Shown piece by piece: positions 6,524 to 14,603 of a stretch of DNA of 64,000 nucleotides. The DNA is from Mycobacterium haemophilum DSM 44634 (GTDB taxonomy: Bacteria > Actinomycetota > Actinomycetes > Mycobacteriales > Mycobacteriaceae). Position numbers and translations under genes: made by a program. The notes below the pieces were generated by a model that was not told the origin of the DNA, searched no databases, and saw nothing but the letters and a program-made list of their open reading frames with translations. The stretch is from assembly GCF_000340435.2 (NCBI RefSeq), contig NZ_CP011883.2, positions 1,844,687-1,908,686 on the forward strand, given 5' to 3'. Numbering within the stretch: the stretch's first letter is position 1; each line of letters starts with the position of its first letter.

Positions 6524-8461
6524 GTGCCAGATCCCGCGACGTATCGCCCCGCGGCCGGATCCATCCCGGTCGAGCCGGGTGTGTACCGATTCCGGGACCT
6601 GCACGGGCGCGTCATCTACGTCGGCAAGGCCAAAAGCCTGCGCAGCCGGCTGACGTCGTACTTCGCCGACGTCGCGAACCTGCACCCGCGGACTCGGCAA
6701 CTGGTGACTACCGCGGCCAAGGTCGAGTGGACGGTGGTCAACACCGAGGTCGAGGCGCTGCAGCTGGAGTACAACTGGATCAAGGAATTCGATCCGCGCT
6801 TCAACGTCCGCTACCGCGACGACAAGTCCTATCCGGTGTTGGCAGTCACCCTGAGCGAGGAGTTTCCCCGGCTGATGGTCTATCGCGGTCCGCGGCGCAA
6901 GGGCGTGCGCTATTTCGGACCGTACTCGCACGCGTGGGCCATCCGGGAAACGCTGGACCTGCTCACCCGGGTGTTCCCGGTTCGAACCTGTTCTGCTGGA
7001 GTGTTTAAGCGACACAAGCAGATCGACCGTCCCTGCCTACTCGGCTACATCGACAAATGCTCGGCGCCGTGTGTGGGTAGGGTCAGCGCCGAGCAGCATC
7101 GCCACATCGTGGCAGACTTTTGCGACTTCCTCTCCGGCAAGACCGACCGGTATGCCCGCGACTTGGAACAGCAGATGAACGCCGCAGCCGAGCAACTCGA
7201 TTTCGAACGAGCCGCGCGGCTTCGTGACGACCTTTCTGCGCTCAAGCGGGCCCTGGAGAAGCAGGCGGTGGTGTTTGGCGATGGCACTGACGCTGACGTG
7301 GTGGCATTCGCGGACGACCAACTAGAGGCGGCGGTGCAGGTGTTCCACGTCCGTGGCGGGCGGGTGCGTGGCCAGCGCGGCTGGATTGTTGAAAAGCTCG
7401 GCGACCCAGGGGAATCCGGGGAGGAGCTATTGGTGGAGCAGTTTCTGACACAGTTCTACGGCGAGCAGGCGGAGTTAGATGGTGCTGCCGACGAATCCGC
7501 CAACCCGGTCCCCCGCGAGGTATTGGTGCCGTGTCTACCGTCCAACGCCGACGAGTTGGCCAGTTGGCTGTCCGGTCTGCGCGGATCCCGGGTCGCGCTA
7601 CGGGTGCCACGACGCGGCGACAAACGTGCGCTAGCTGAGACGGTGCAGCGCAACGCGAAAGAGGCGCTGCAGCAACACAAGCTGAAGCGTGCCGGTGACT
7701 TCAACGCCAGATCAGCTGCGCTGCAGAATATTCAAGACGCACTGGGTTTGGCCGATGCGCCGCTGCGGATCGAGTGCGTCGATATCAGCCACGTGCAGGG
7801 CACCGACGTGGTGGGTTCCCTGGTGGTATTTGAGGACGGCTTGCCGCGCAAGTCGGACTATCGCCACTTCGGGATCAGGGAAGCTGCTGGGCACGGGCGC
7901 TCTGATGATGTCGCCTCCATCGCTGAGGTGACCCGGCGCCGATTCATGCGACACCTAAGTGATCAGAGCGACCCGAACATGCTTTCGCCGGAAGGAAAAT
8001 CGCGAAGGTTCGCCTACCCGCCGAATCTGTATGTCGTCGACGGCGGCGCGCCGCAAGTCAACGCGGCCAGCGCAGTGCTTGACGAGCTCGGTGTCACCGA
8101 TGTGGCGGTGATTGGTCTGGCCAAGCGGCTCGAAGAGGTGTGGGTGCCGTCCGAGCCGGACCCGGTCATCATGCCGCGCAACAGTGAGGGCCTGTTTCTG
8201 CTGCAGCGGGTCCGCGACGAGGCGCACCGGTTCGCCATCACCTACCATCGCAGCAAGCGATCCAAGCGAATGACCGCATCGGCGCTGGACTCGGTGCCGG
8301 GTTTAGGAGAGCACCGCCGCAAGGCGCTGGTCACCCACTTCGGATCGATAGCGCGCCTCAAGGAGGCCACCGTAGACCAGATCACTGCCGTTCCGGGCAT
8401 CGGCGTGGCAACGGCCACCGCCGTCCTCGAGGCGCTGCGACCCGACTCGCCCGGAGCTTGA
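6524..8461 (+). CDS. uvrC: excinuclease ABC subunit C
   Basis: A 645-residue UvrC, full length, the nuclease that cuts both sides of a lesion in nucleotide excision repair. Visible domains in order: N-terminal GIY-YIG nuclease (GVYRFRD, then VIYVGKAKSLRSRLTSYF), a Cys-rich stretch (CLLGYIDKCSAPCVG), the UVR motif that contacts UvrB (near residues 205-235, LDFERAARLRDDLSALK), the RNase H-like nuclease (IECVDISHVQGTDVVGSLVVF, then YVVDGGAPQ), and a C-terminal helix-hairpin-helix pair (LDSVPGLGEHRRKALVTHFG, VPGIGVATATAV). It starts with GTG and is followed after three bases by rapZ. Confidence 0.97.
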   Translation: MPDPATYRPAAGSIPVEPGVYRFRDLHGRVIYVGKAKSLRSRLTSYFADVANLHPRTRQLVTTAAKVEWTVVNTEVEALQLEYNWIKEFDPRFNVRYRDDKSYPVLAVTLSEEFPRLMVYRGPRRKGVRYFGPYSHAWAIRETLDLLTRVFPVRTCSAGVFKRHKQIDRPCLLGYIDKCSAPCVGRVSAEQHRHIVADFCDFLSGKTDRYARDLEQQMNAAAEQLDFERAARLRDDLSALKRALEKQAVVFGDGTDADVVAFADDQLEAAVQVFHVRGGRVRGQRGWIVEKLGDPGESGEELLVEQFLTQFYGEQAELDGAADESANPVPREVLVPCLPSNADELASWLSGLRGSRVALRVPRRGDKRALAETVQRNAKEALQQHKLKRAGDFNARSAALQNIQDALGLADAPLRIECVDISHVQGTDVVGSLVVFEDGLPRKSDYRHFGIREAAGHGRSDDVASIAEVTRRRFMRHLSDQSDPNMLSPEGKSRRFAYPPNLYVVDGGAPQVNAASAVLDELGVTDVAVIGLAKRLEEVWVPSEPDPVIMPRNSEGLFLLQRVRDEAHRFAITYHRSKRSKRMTASALDSVPGLGEHRRKALVTHFGSIARLKEATVDQITAVPGIGVATATAVLEALRPDSPGA

Positions 8462-8464
8462 CGG

Positions 8465-9394
8465 ATGACGACTCACGGTGAGGATAGCGAGGTTCGGCCC
8501 GGTACTACGCGCGCGCCGGGTGAGGTCGCGGTCGGAATCGACGTCGTTCTGGTGACCGGCTTGTCCGGGGCCGGGCGCGGCACCGCGGCCAAGGTGCTCG
8601 AGGACCTCGGCTGGTATGTCGCCGACAACCTCCCGCCCCAGCTGATCACCCGGATGGTGGATTTCGGGTTGGCAGCTGGGTCGCGGATCACCCAGCTGGC
8701 GGTGGTGATGGATGTGCGATCGCGCGGCTTCACCGGCGATCTGGACTCGGTGCGCAGCGAGCTCGCCACCCGCAACATCACTCCGCGCGTGGTGTTCATG
8801 GAGGCATCCGACGACATGTTGGTGCGTCGCTACGAACAGAATCGGCGTAGCCATCCACTGCAGGGCGAGCAGACGTTGGCCGAAGGCATTGCCGCTGAGC
8901 GGAGGATGCTGGCTCCGGTTCGCGCTACAGCCGACCTGATCATTGACACGTCGACGCTGTCCGTGCGCGGCCTGCGGGAAAGCATCGAGCGTGCGTTCGG
9001 TGGTGATGCCGGCGCGACCACCAGCGTCACCGTGGAGTCCTTCGGCTTCAAGTACGGCCTGCCGATGGACGCCGACATCGTCATGGATGTGCGGTTCCTG
9101 CCGAATCCGCATTGGGTTGACGAATTACGTCCACTCACCGGCCAGCATCCGGCGGTGCGCGACTATGTGCTGGGCCAGCCCGGCGCGGCTGAGTTTCTGC
9201 AGACTTACCATCGATTGCTTTCGTTGGTTGTCGACGGCTACCGACGGGAGGGGAAGCGCTATATGACAGTCGCCATCGGGTGCACCGGCGGCAAGCATCG
9301 CAGCGTGGCGATCGCGGAAGCATTAATGGGACTGCTGCGGTCGGATCTGCAATTGTCGGTGCGGGTGCTGCACCGGGATTTGGGTCGCGAATGA
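8465..9394 (+). CDS. rapZ: RapZ/YvcJ-family P-loop nucleotide-binding protein
   Basis: This 309-residue protein has the Walker A motif GLSGAGRGTAAK near residues 35-46 and the C-terminal signature GCTGGKHRSVAIAEAL. Together these define the RapZ/YvcJ (UPF0042) family of ATP/GTP-binding proteins. In E. coli RapZ is an RNA adaptor for small RNAs controlling glucosamine-6-phosphate synthase; the role in mycobacteria is not settled. It matches Rv1421 and sits in the conserved actinobacterial block uvrC-rapZ-yvcK-whiA. Its stop overlaps the next ATG (ATGA). Confidence 0.93.
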   Translation: MTTHGEDSEVRPGTTRAPGEVAVGIDVVLVTGLSGAGRGTAAKVLEDLGWYVADNLPPQLITRMVDFGLAAGSRITQLAVVMDVRSRGFTGDLDSVRSELATRNITPRVVFMEASDDMLVRRYEQNRRSHPLQGEQTLAEGIAAERRMLAPVRATADLIIDTSTLSVRGLRESIERAFGGDAGATTSVTVESFGFKYGLPMDADIVMDVRFLPNPHWVDELRPLTGQHPAVRDYVLGQPGAAEFLQTYHRLLSLVVDGYRREGKRYMTVAIGCTGGKHRSVAIAEALMGLLRSDLQLSVRVLHRDLGRE

Positions 9395-10479
9395 GCTCAC
9401 CTGGATGCTCCCCAAGTAACCAAAGCATCGTTGCGCTGGGCGGCGGGCACGGCCTGTACGCGACGCTGTCGGCAGCCCGTCGGCTCACCCCCTACGTCAC
9501 GGCGATCGTGACCGTCGCCGATGACGGAGGCTCCTCGGGCCGGCTGCGCAGTGAACTGGGCGTGGTGCCACCAGGCGATTTGCGAATGGCCCTGGCGGCG
9601 TTGGCATCCGACAGCCCGTATGGACGACTGTGGGCGACTATCCTGCAGCACCGATTCGGCGGCAGCGGTGCCCTGGCCGGACATCCGATCGGGAATCTGA
9701 TGCTTGCTGGCCTCAGTGAGGTGCTAGCTGATCCGGTTGCCGCGCTCGACGAGGTCGGACGCATCCTCGGGGTCAAAGGCAGGGTGCTGCCGATGTGCCC
9801 GATCGCGCTGCAGATCGAAGCCGACGTGTCCGGTCTAGAGGCCGACCCACGGATATTCGGGCTGATCCGCGGCCAAGTGGCGATCGCGTCCACACCGGGA
9901 AAGGTGCGGCGGGTGCGGTTGCTTCCGGTGGACCCGCCGGCGACCAGACAGGCTGTCGACGCCATCATGGCCGCCGACTTAGTGGTACTAGGGCCGGGGT
10001 CGTGGTTCACCAGCGTGATCCCGCATGTGCTGGTACCGGGGCTTGTCGCGGCGCTGCGGGCCACCACCGCCCGGCGAGCGCTGGTGCTCAACTTGGTGGC
10101 CGAGCCGGGGGAGACGGCGGGATTTTCCGTGGAGCGTCACCTACATGTGCTTGCCCAGCACGCGCCCGGGTTCACCGTCCACGACATCATCATCGACGCC
10201 GGCCGGGTGCCGAGTGACCGGGAGCGGGAGCAGCTGCGCCGCGCCGCGACACTGCTGCAGGCCGAGGTCCACTTCGCCGACGTGGCCAGACCTGGTACAC
10301 CTTTACATGACCCGGGCAAGCTGGCGGCGGCCCTGGACGGGGTGCGGGTAGGTAACCGGGACTCGTCGGCGCCTACGGTGACCGCCACCGACCAGATTCG
10401 GCTCGACGGTGAACGTCCACAGACCGGGGTGAATGGACCGGTTGGCAAGGGACCAAGGGGTGACGACGCGTGGCGATGA
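9391..10479 (+). CDS. YvcK/CuvA-family protein (gluconeogenesis factor, CofD-like fold)
   Basis: A 362-residue homologue of Rv1422. Near the N-terminus it shows VALGGGHGLYATLSAAR and VTVADDGGSSGRLR, the UDP-sugar-binding segment typical of the YvcK family, followed by PPGDLRMALAAL. In M. tuberculosis the protein (CuvA) is needed for normal cell-wall synthesis and nutrient use; Bacillus YvcK binds UDP-GlcNAc. The ATG at 9391 overlaps the rapZ stop, and the 3' end overlaps whiA by ATGA, so the three genes are translationally linked. The C-terminal 20-30 residues are low in similarity and probably disordered. Confidence 0.92.
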   Translation: MSSPGCSPSNQSIVALGGGHGLYATLSAARRLTPYVTAIVTVADDGGSSGRLRSELGVVPPGDLRMALAALASDSPYGRLWATILQHRFGGSGALAGHPIGNLMLAGLSEVLADPVAALDEVGRILGVKGRVLPMCPIALQIEADVSGLEADPRIFGLIRGQVAIASTPGKVRRVRLLPVDPPATRQAVDAIMAADLVVLGPGSWFTSVIPHVLVPGLVAALRATTARRALVLNLVAEPGETAGFSVERHLHVLAQHAPGFTVHDIIIDAGRVPSDREREQLRRAATLLQAEVHFADVARPGTPLHDPGKLAAALDGVRVGNRDSSAPTVTATDQIRLDGERPQTGVNGPVGKGPRGDDAWR

Positions 10480-11453
10480 CGACCGAAGTCAAGGACGAAT
10501 TGAGCCGCCTGGTAGTGAAATCGGTCAGCGCGCGTCGTGCGGAAGTCACGTCCTTGCTGAGGTTCGCTGGCGGGTTGCATATCGTCGGTGGCCGTGTGGT
10601 GGTTGAAGCTGAGGTCGACCTGGGCAACATCGCGCGACGGCTGCGCAAGGACATCTTTGACCTGTACGGCTACAACGCGGTTGTGCATGTCTTGTCGGCC
10701 AGCGGGATTCGCAAGAATACTCGATACGTGCTGCGGGTGGCCAACGACGGTGAGGCACTGGCACGTCAGACCGGTCTGCTTGACATGCGTGGCCGCCCGG
10801 TACGCGGTTTGCCGGCCCAGGTCGTGGGCGGCAGTCTCGCCGATGCCGAGGCTGCGTGGCGGGGCGCCTTTTTGGCGCACGGATCGCTGACTGAGCCGGG
10901 ACGTTCGTCAGCATTGGAGGTCAGCTGCCCTGGCCCAGAGGCTGCGCTAGCGCTGGTGGGCGCGGCGCGCAGGCTGGGAGTCAGTGCTAAGGCCCGCGAG
11001 GTGCGTGGTGTCGATCGTGTGGTGGTGCGCGACGGTGAGGCGATCGGCGTGCTGCTGACCCGAATGGGCGCCCAGGACACCCGGCTGGTCTGGGAGGAGC
11101 GTCGGATGCGTCGCGAGGTGCGGGCGACGGCCAACCGGCTCGCTAATTTCGACGACGCCAATCTGCGCCGTTCGGCGCGGGCCGCGGTCGCGGCGGCCGC
11201 CAGAGTGGAGCGGGCGCTGGAGATACTCGGGGATACGGTGCCCGATCATCTGGCCTCGGCAGGCAAACTGCGCGTCGAGCATCGACAAGCTTCGCTAGAG
11301 GAACTGGGCCGGCTCGCCGACCCTCCAATGACGAAAGACGCTGTGGCAGGCCGTATTCGACGGTTGTTGTCGATGGCGGACCGCAAAGCGAAGGTCGAAG
11401 GCATCCCCGACACCGAGTCCGCGGTGACGCCAGATTTGTTGGAGGACGCTTAA
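10476..11453 (+). CDS. whiA: sporulation/cell-division regulator WhiA
   Basis: A 325-residue WhiA homologue (Rv1423). The N-terminal two-thirds form the LAGLIDADG-like fold (FAGGLHIVGGRVVVEAEVD, AWRGAFLAHGSLTEP), here without nuclease residues. The C-terminus holds the helix-turn-helix (SLEELGRLADPPMTKDAVAGRIRRLLSMADRKA). In Streptomyces WhiA acts with WhiB to switch on division genes; a comparable role is assumed here. I chose the ATG at 10476, which gives ATGA overlap with the previous gene; a GTG two codons upstream at 10470 is possible. The final codons (TTGGAGGACGCTTAA) are repeated twice downstream in the tandem mini-ORF repeat. Confidence 0.94.
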   Translation: MTTEVKDELSRLVVKSVSARRAEVTSLLRFAGGLHIVGGRVVVEAEVDLGNIARRLRKDIFDLYGYNAVVHVLSASGIRKNTRYVLRVANDGEALARQTGLLDMRGRPVRGLPAQVVGGSLADAEAAWRGAFLAHGSLTEPGRSSALEVSCPGPEAALALVGAARRLGVSAKAREVRGVDRVVVRDGEAIGVLLTRMGAQDTRLVWEERRMRREVRATANRLANFDDANLRRSARAAVAAAARVERALEILGDTVPDHLASAGKLRVEHRQASLEELGRLADPPMTKDAVAGRIRRLLSMADRKAKVEGIPDTESAVTPDLLEDA

Positions 11454-11571
11454 CGACGATGCGCGCCGCGAAGTGGCGTGAGGAGGAGTTGGGCGAATTG
11501 GAGGACGCTTAACGCCGATGCGCGCCGCGAAGTGGTGTGAGGAGGAGTTGGGCGAATTGGAGGACGCTTAA
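11439..11571 (+). repeat. 59-bp tandem repeat copying the whiA tail, with two mini-ORFs
   Basis: Units at 11439-11497 and 11498-11556, plus a partial third at 11557-11571, repeat with a 59-base period and differ at only a few bases. Each full unit starts with the last whiA codons and stop, then GACGATG or CCGATG and GAGGAGGAG. Frames at 11459-11512 and 11518-11571 encode MRAAKWREEELGELEDA and the same peptide with Cys for Arg at position 7. The GACGATG and GAGGAGGAG parts recall MIRU elements, so this looks like a MIRU-derived element that duplicated together with the whiA 3' end. Confidence 0.75.
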
Positions 11572-12214
11572 TCAGCTTTCCGCGGCGCACAGGCTGGTGC
11601 AGCAGACCGTACGCCAGCAGATCGCCGTCCTTGGCATCCGCAGCAAGCCGCTGCGCTACTTTGAAGCGCCCAAGACCCGATTCAACGCGTCAGTCTCGCC
11701 GCACCGGCGGATTAGCGGCTGTCGCGTTGAGCTGGCCCGGGCCAAGGCCGTCAAGGATGCCTTCGGCGTCAAGCCCAACGACGCCGTACTTGTACTGGTG
11801 GCTGGTGCGGCCCGCGAATACCTGCACAAGCGTGATGAGTTGCCCGCCAAGCCGCTTATCGCGCAGATTCCGGTTTCCCCCCGCACTGACGAGACGATGA
11901 GTGAGGTCGGGAACCGGATCAGCTCGATGACTGGGTCACTTGCCGCCAACGTGGCCGACCCCGGCGAACGGCTCCAGGCCATCCATGCGAGCACCCAGAG
12001 CGCCAAAGAAATGGCCGGCGCGCGGCTGGAATCGCTGGTGTCACTGGGGCCACCGGCCATGGACGTCGCCCTGAACATCACGTGCTTCTCGTATCAGGAC
12101 CACTTGGATTTTGGGTTCGTGACCACCCCCGAAGTGGCCAACGACATCGACGAGATGACCGACGCCATCGGGCCCGCATTGACCGAACTTGAGCGCGCCG
12201 CGGACTTGCGGTAG
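11572..12214 (+). pseudogene. truncated WS/DGAT (triacylglycerol synthase-like) acyltransferase
   Basis: The frame from about 11572 resembles the C-terminal half of wax ester synthase/diacylglycerol acyltransferases such as Rv1425, with FNASVSPHRRISGCRVELAR, AQIPVSPRTDE and FGFVTTPEVANDIDEM. The N-terminal half with the catalytic HHxxxDG motif is missing. In addition, the text runs directly from LGPPAMDVALN to ITCFSY, skipping the conserved SNVPGP segment, so an internal deletion is likely too. Full proteins have about 460 residues; about 210 remain. The upstream end abuts the whiA repeat, and the Rv1424c counterpart is gone. Confidence 0.85.
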
Positions 12215-13892
12215 GCGCACCTGGACTCGGGTTTAGCCCGGCTGGCCGTCGAGGCCGGTGGCGCCGGTGCCGCCGGTGGCGCCGTGGGCCCCCGGGAGGC
12301 CATTTACTGGTACGGCGTTGCCGAAGCCGCCATTTCCGCCGGCCCCGCCATTTCCGCCGGCCCCGCCACCGCCGCCGGTGGCGCCGGTCCCGCCGGCTCC
12401 GGACGCGCCCGAGTGGCCGAACAGCCCGCCGGCGCCGCCGATTCCGCCGTTTCCGCCGTCGCCTCCGGCCCCGCCCTCCCCGCCGTCCCGCCATTACCGC
12501 CGTTTCCGCCGACACCGCCGATTTCGGTGACCGCGGACCCGCCGCCAGCTCCACCGTCCCCGCCGGTCCCGCCGATCGTGCCGACACCTCCGAGGCCGCC
12601 GGCTCCGCCGGCCCCGCCGGCGCCACCGTCGCCGAAGAGCAGCCCGCCGTGACCGCCCGCCCGCCGGTGCCGCCGACCCCGCCGGTCCCGCCGGCCGCGC
12701 CGACACCTCCATTACCTCCATTGCCTCCGTTGCCGCCGATCTTGCCTATGCCGCCGGTACCGCCAGCCCCGCCGTCAGCTCCGAGCCCGCCGGAGCCGCC
12801 AGCCCCGCCCGCTCCTCCGGTGCTAGTGGTGACGTTGGTGCCGTAGCCGTCGCCGCCGCGCCCACCGGGCGCGCCGTCACCGCCGGCACCCCCCGCGCCC
12901 CCGGCACCACCCACAGTGCCTCCTGTTGATAGGTTGCTAGCGGCGCCGCCATGGCCGCCGTCCCCGCCGGGCGCGCCGGCAGCGCCGGCACCGCCATTGC
13001 CGCCAGTGCCGCCGACCGCGGGGATATTGGGGCTGTTGAAAGCGCCTTTGCCGCCGGTGCCACCGTCACCGCCGGCCTGCCCCACCATCGCGCCATTATC
13101 GCCGTTGCCGCCGTTGCCGCCGACAGGGCCGTTGGAGCCGACAGCGCCGGCGTTCGCCTGACTCGTCTGGTGCGCGGTGGGGTTGACACCGGTCGCGCCC
13201 AGACCGCCGGCACCGCCCTGCCCGCCGCTGCCGCCGGTGCCCCACAGCCAGGCGTTGCCGCCGGCTCCACCGGCGCCGCCAGGTGCGCCGGCGAGGCCGA
13301 CTCCACCGGTCCCGCCGTTGCCGCCATTGCCGTAGAACCATCCGCCGGCTCCACCGGCGCCGCCGGTGGAGCCGGTCCCGCCGGTGCCACCCACCCCGCC
13401 GTTGCCAATCAGCCCGGCATTTCCGCCGGCGCCGCCGGTCTGCCCTGCCGCGCCGGGCGCGCCGTTGCCGCCGTTACCGTACAACAACCCGCCGTTCCCG
13501 CCGGCCTGACCTGGCGCAGATCCGTTGCCACCGTCGCCAATTAGCGGGCGCCCGAGCAGGATCTGGGTGGGCGCGTTCACCAGGTTGAGCAGTTCCTGCA
13601 GCGGCGATGCGTTGGCCGCCTCCGCGGATACATACATGCTGCCGGCGGCGGCCAAGGCGCGCACGAATTGGTCGTGAAACGCCGCCGCCTGCGCGTTGAG
13701 CCCTTGGTAGACCTGGCCATACTGCCCGAACAGCCCGGCGATCGCGACCGACACCTCATCAGCGCCCGCTGTCAGCACGCCGGTGGTGGCCACCGCCGCC
13801 GCCGCGTTGGCTTCGGTCAGCGCCGATCCGATACCGGCCAAATCTGTTGCTGTCGCCGCAAACGCTTCCGGTGCCGCTACTACAAAAGACAT
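12078..13892 (-). CDS. PE_PGRS family protein, PGRS frame broken by two apparent frameshifts
   Basis: The start (MSFVVAAPEAFAATATDLAG) and first roughly 110 residues form a typical PE domain, with a linker GRPLIGDGGNG leading into Gly-Gly-Ala/Asn repeats. The Gly-rich reading stays in the start frame to about 12,660, then changes to an Arg/Pro/Ala-rich reading. The Gly-rich text continues in a second frame (HGGLLFGDGGAGG) to about 12,480, and then in a third frame that ends properly in GATGLDGQPG with a TAA at 12233-12235. Without the shifts the protein would be about 550 residues ending at 12233; as written the open frame runs to 12078. This is either a decaying gene or indel errors in a GC-rich repeat. 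PE_PGRS proteins are exported by ESX-5. Confidence 0.8.
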   Translation of the reverse strand: MSFVVAAPEAFAATATDLAGIGSALTEANAAAAVATTGVLTAGADEVSVAIAGLFGQYGQVYQGLNAQAAAFHDQFVRALAAAGSMYVSAEAANASPLQELLNLVNAPTQILLGRPLIGDGGNGSAPGQAGGNGGLLYGNGGNGAPGAAGQTGGAGGNAGLIGNGGVGGTGGTGSTGGAGGAGGWFYGNGGNGGTGGVGLAGAPGGAGGAGGNAWLWGTGGSGGQGGAGGLGATGVNPTAHQTSQANAGAVGSNGPVGGNGGNGDNGAMVGQAGGDGGTGGKGAFNSPNIPAVGGTGGNGGAGAAGAPGGDGGHGGAASNLSTGGTVGGAGGAGGAGGDGAPGGRGGDGYGTNVTTSTGGAGGAGGSGGLGADGGAGGTGGIGKIGGNGGNGGNGGVGAAGGTGGVGGTGGRAVTAGCSSATVAPAGPAEPAASEVSARSAGPAGTVELAAGPRSPKSAVSAETAVMAGRRGGRGRRRRRKRRNRRRRRAVRPLGRVRSRRDRRHRRRWRGRRKWRGRRKWRLRQRRTSKWPPGGPRRHRRHRRHRPRRPAGLNPSPGAPTASPRRAQVRSMRARWRRSSRRCRWPLRGWSRTQNPSGPDTRST

Positions 13893-14603
13893 CGCTGGCC
13901 TCTTCCGTCGGCTGAGCACTGCCAAACAAAATGCTACAACTGGCGCGGCCGGACTACACCAATATTGCGGAGAAAGAGTCGATCCGCCATCCGAGCCGAA
14001 ATCTGTTGTTCCGCAGGCTGATCGATGCTCTGGCGGGTTCGTCAGGTATATCCAGGACAAACCGGCAACGGTCGTCGAGGTTTGATGTGCACGCGGAGAA
14101 CCGAAGGCGTCGAAAGCGCGTTGGGCGGTGGGTAGCGACCGCGGATACGGCCGCCATGGCGCTGTTTCTCCCGAGCCGCATCGCAAGTGAAAGTCTCGAC
14201 GCTATCGGTGTCAGGAGAGCACAGTGATCAATGGCAGAAGTCGGTCCTGGCGGATGGTGTCGCAGAAAGGACAGCAGGTGGCCCCAAATGGCTGAAGCTG
14301 GTGGCGAGCCCATCGGATCGGGCAGGCGCGGTTCGTCGAGGTGGCGATACAACACGCATCGCTATTGGAGCCCGAACAGCGTCTGCCGACGATCATCGAG
14401 CTGGTGAATCGCTCGGCCCGCTTTGTTGATGGCTCCGGCTGTACTGCGGGCAGCGGAAACATGTTAGGTGACATGGCACTGACGGGTGCCGACGGCGCGG
14501 CCCGTGATCCCGGTGCCCGGATCCGGGTGAGGGGGAGACGCCGGTGGTGTGATACCGATACATTGAATTCGCCAACTGGTTGGACACGTAGAACGAGGCC
14601 GCC
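13893..14603. other. non-coding or decayed stretch upstream of the DUF3556 gene
   Basis: About 710 bases with frames on both strands but no family motif I recognise. It includes the upstream region of the PE_PGRS gene (minus strand) and of the membrane protein gene at 14604. In H37Rv several genes (about Rv1426c to Rv1430) lie between the equivalents of the neighbours, so this may be the scar of their loss. Confidence 0.4.

Noticed and set aside
11439..11571. CRISPR array
   Set aside because: The tandem units are directly adjacent without unique spacers and copy the whiA 3' end, so they are not CRISPR repeats.
12258..13588. Long plus-strand open frames rich in Pro and Ala opposite the PE_PGRS gene
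   Set aside because: They are the complement of Gly-Gly-Ala/Asn codons in the PGRS repeat and have no independent start signal or family motif.
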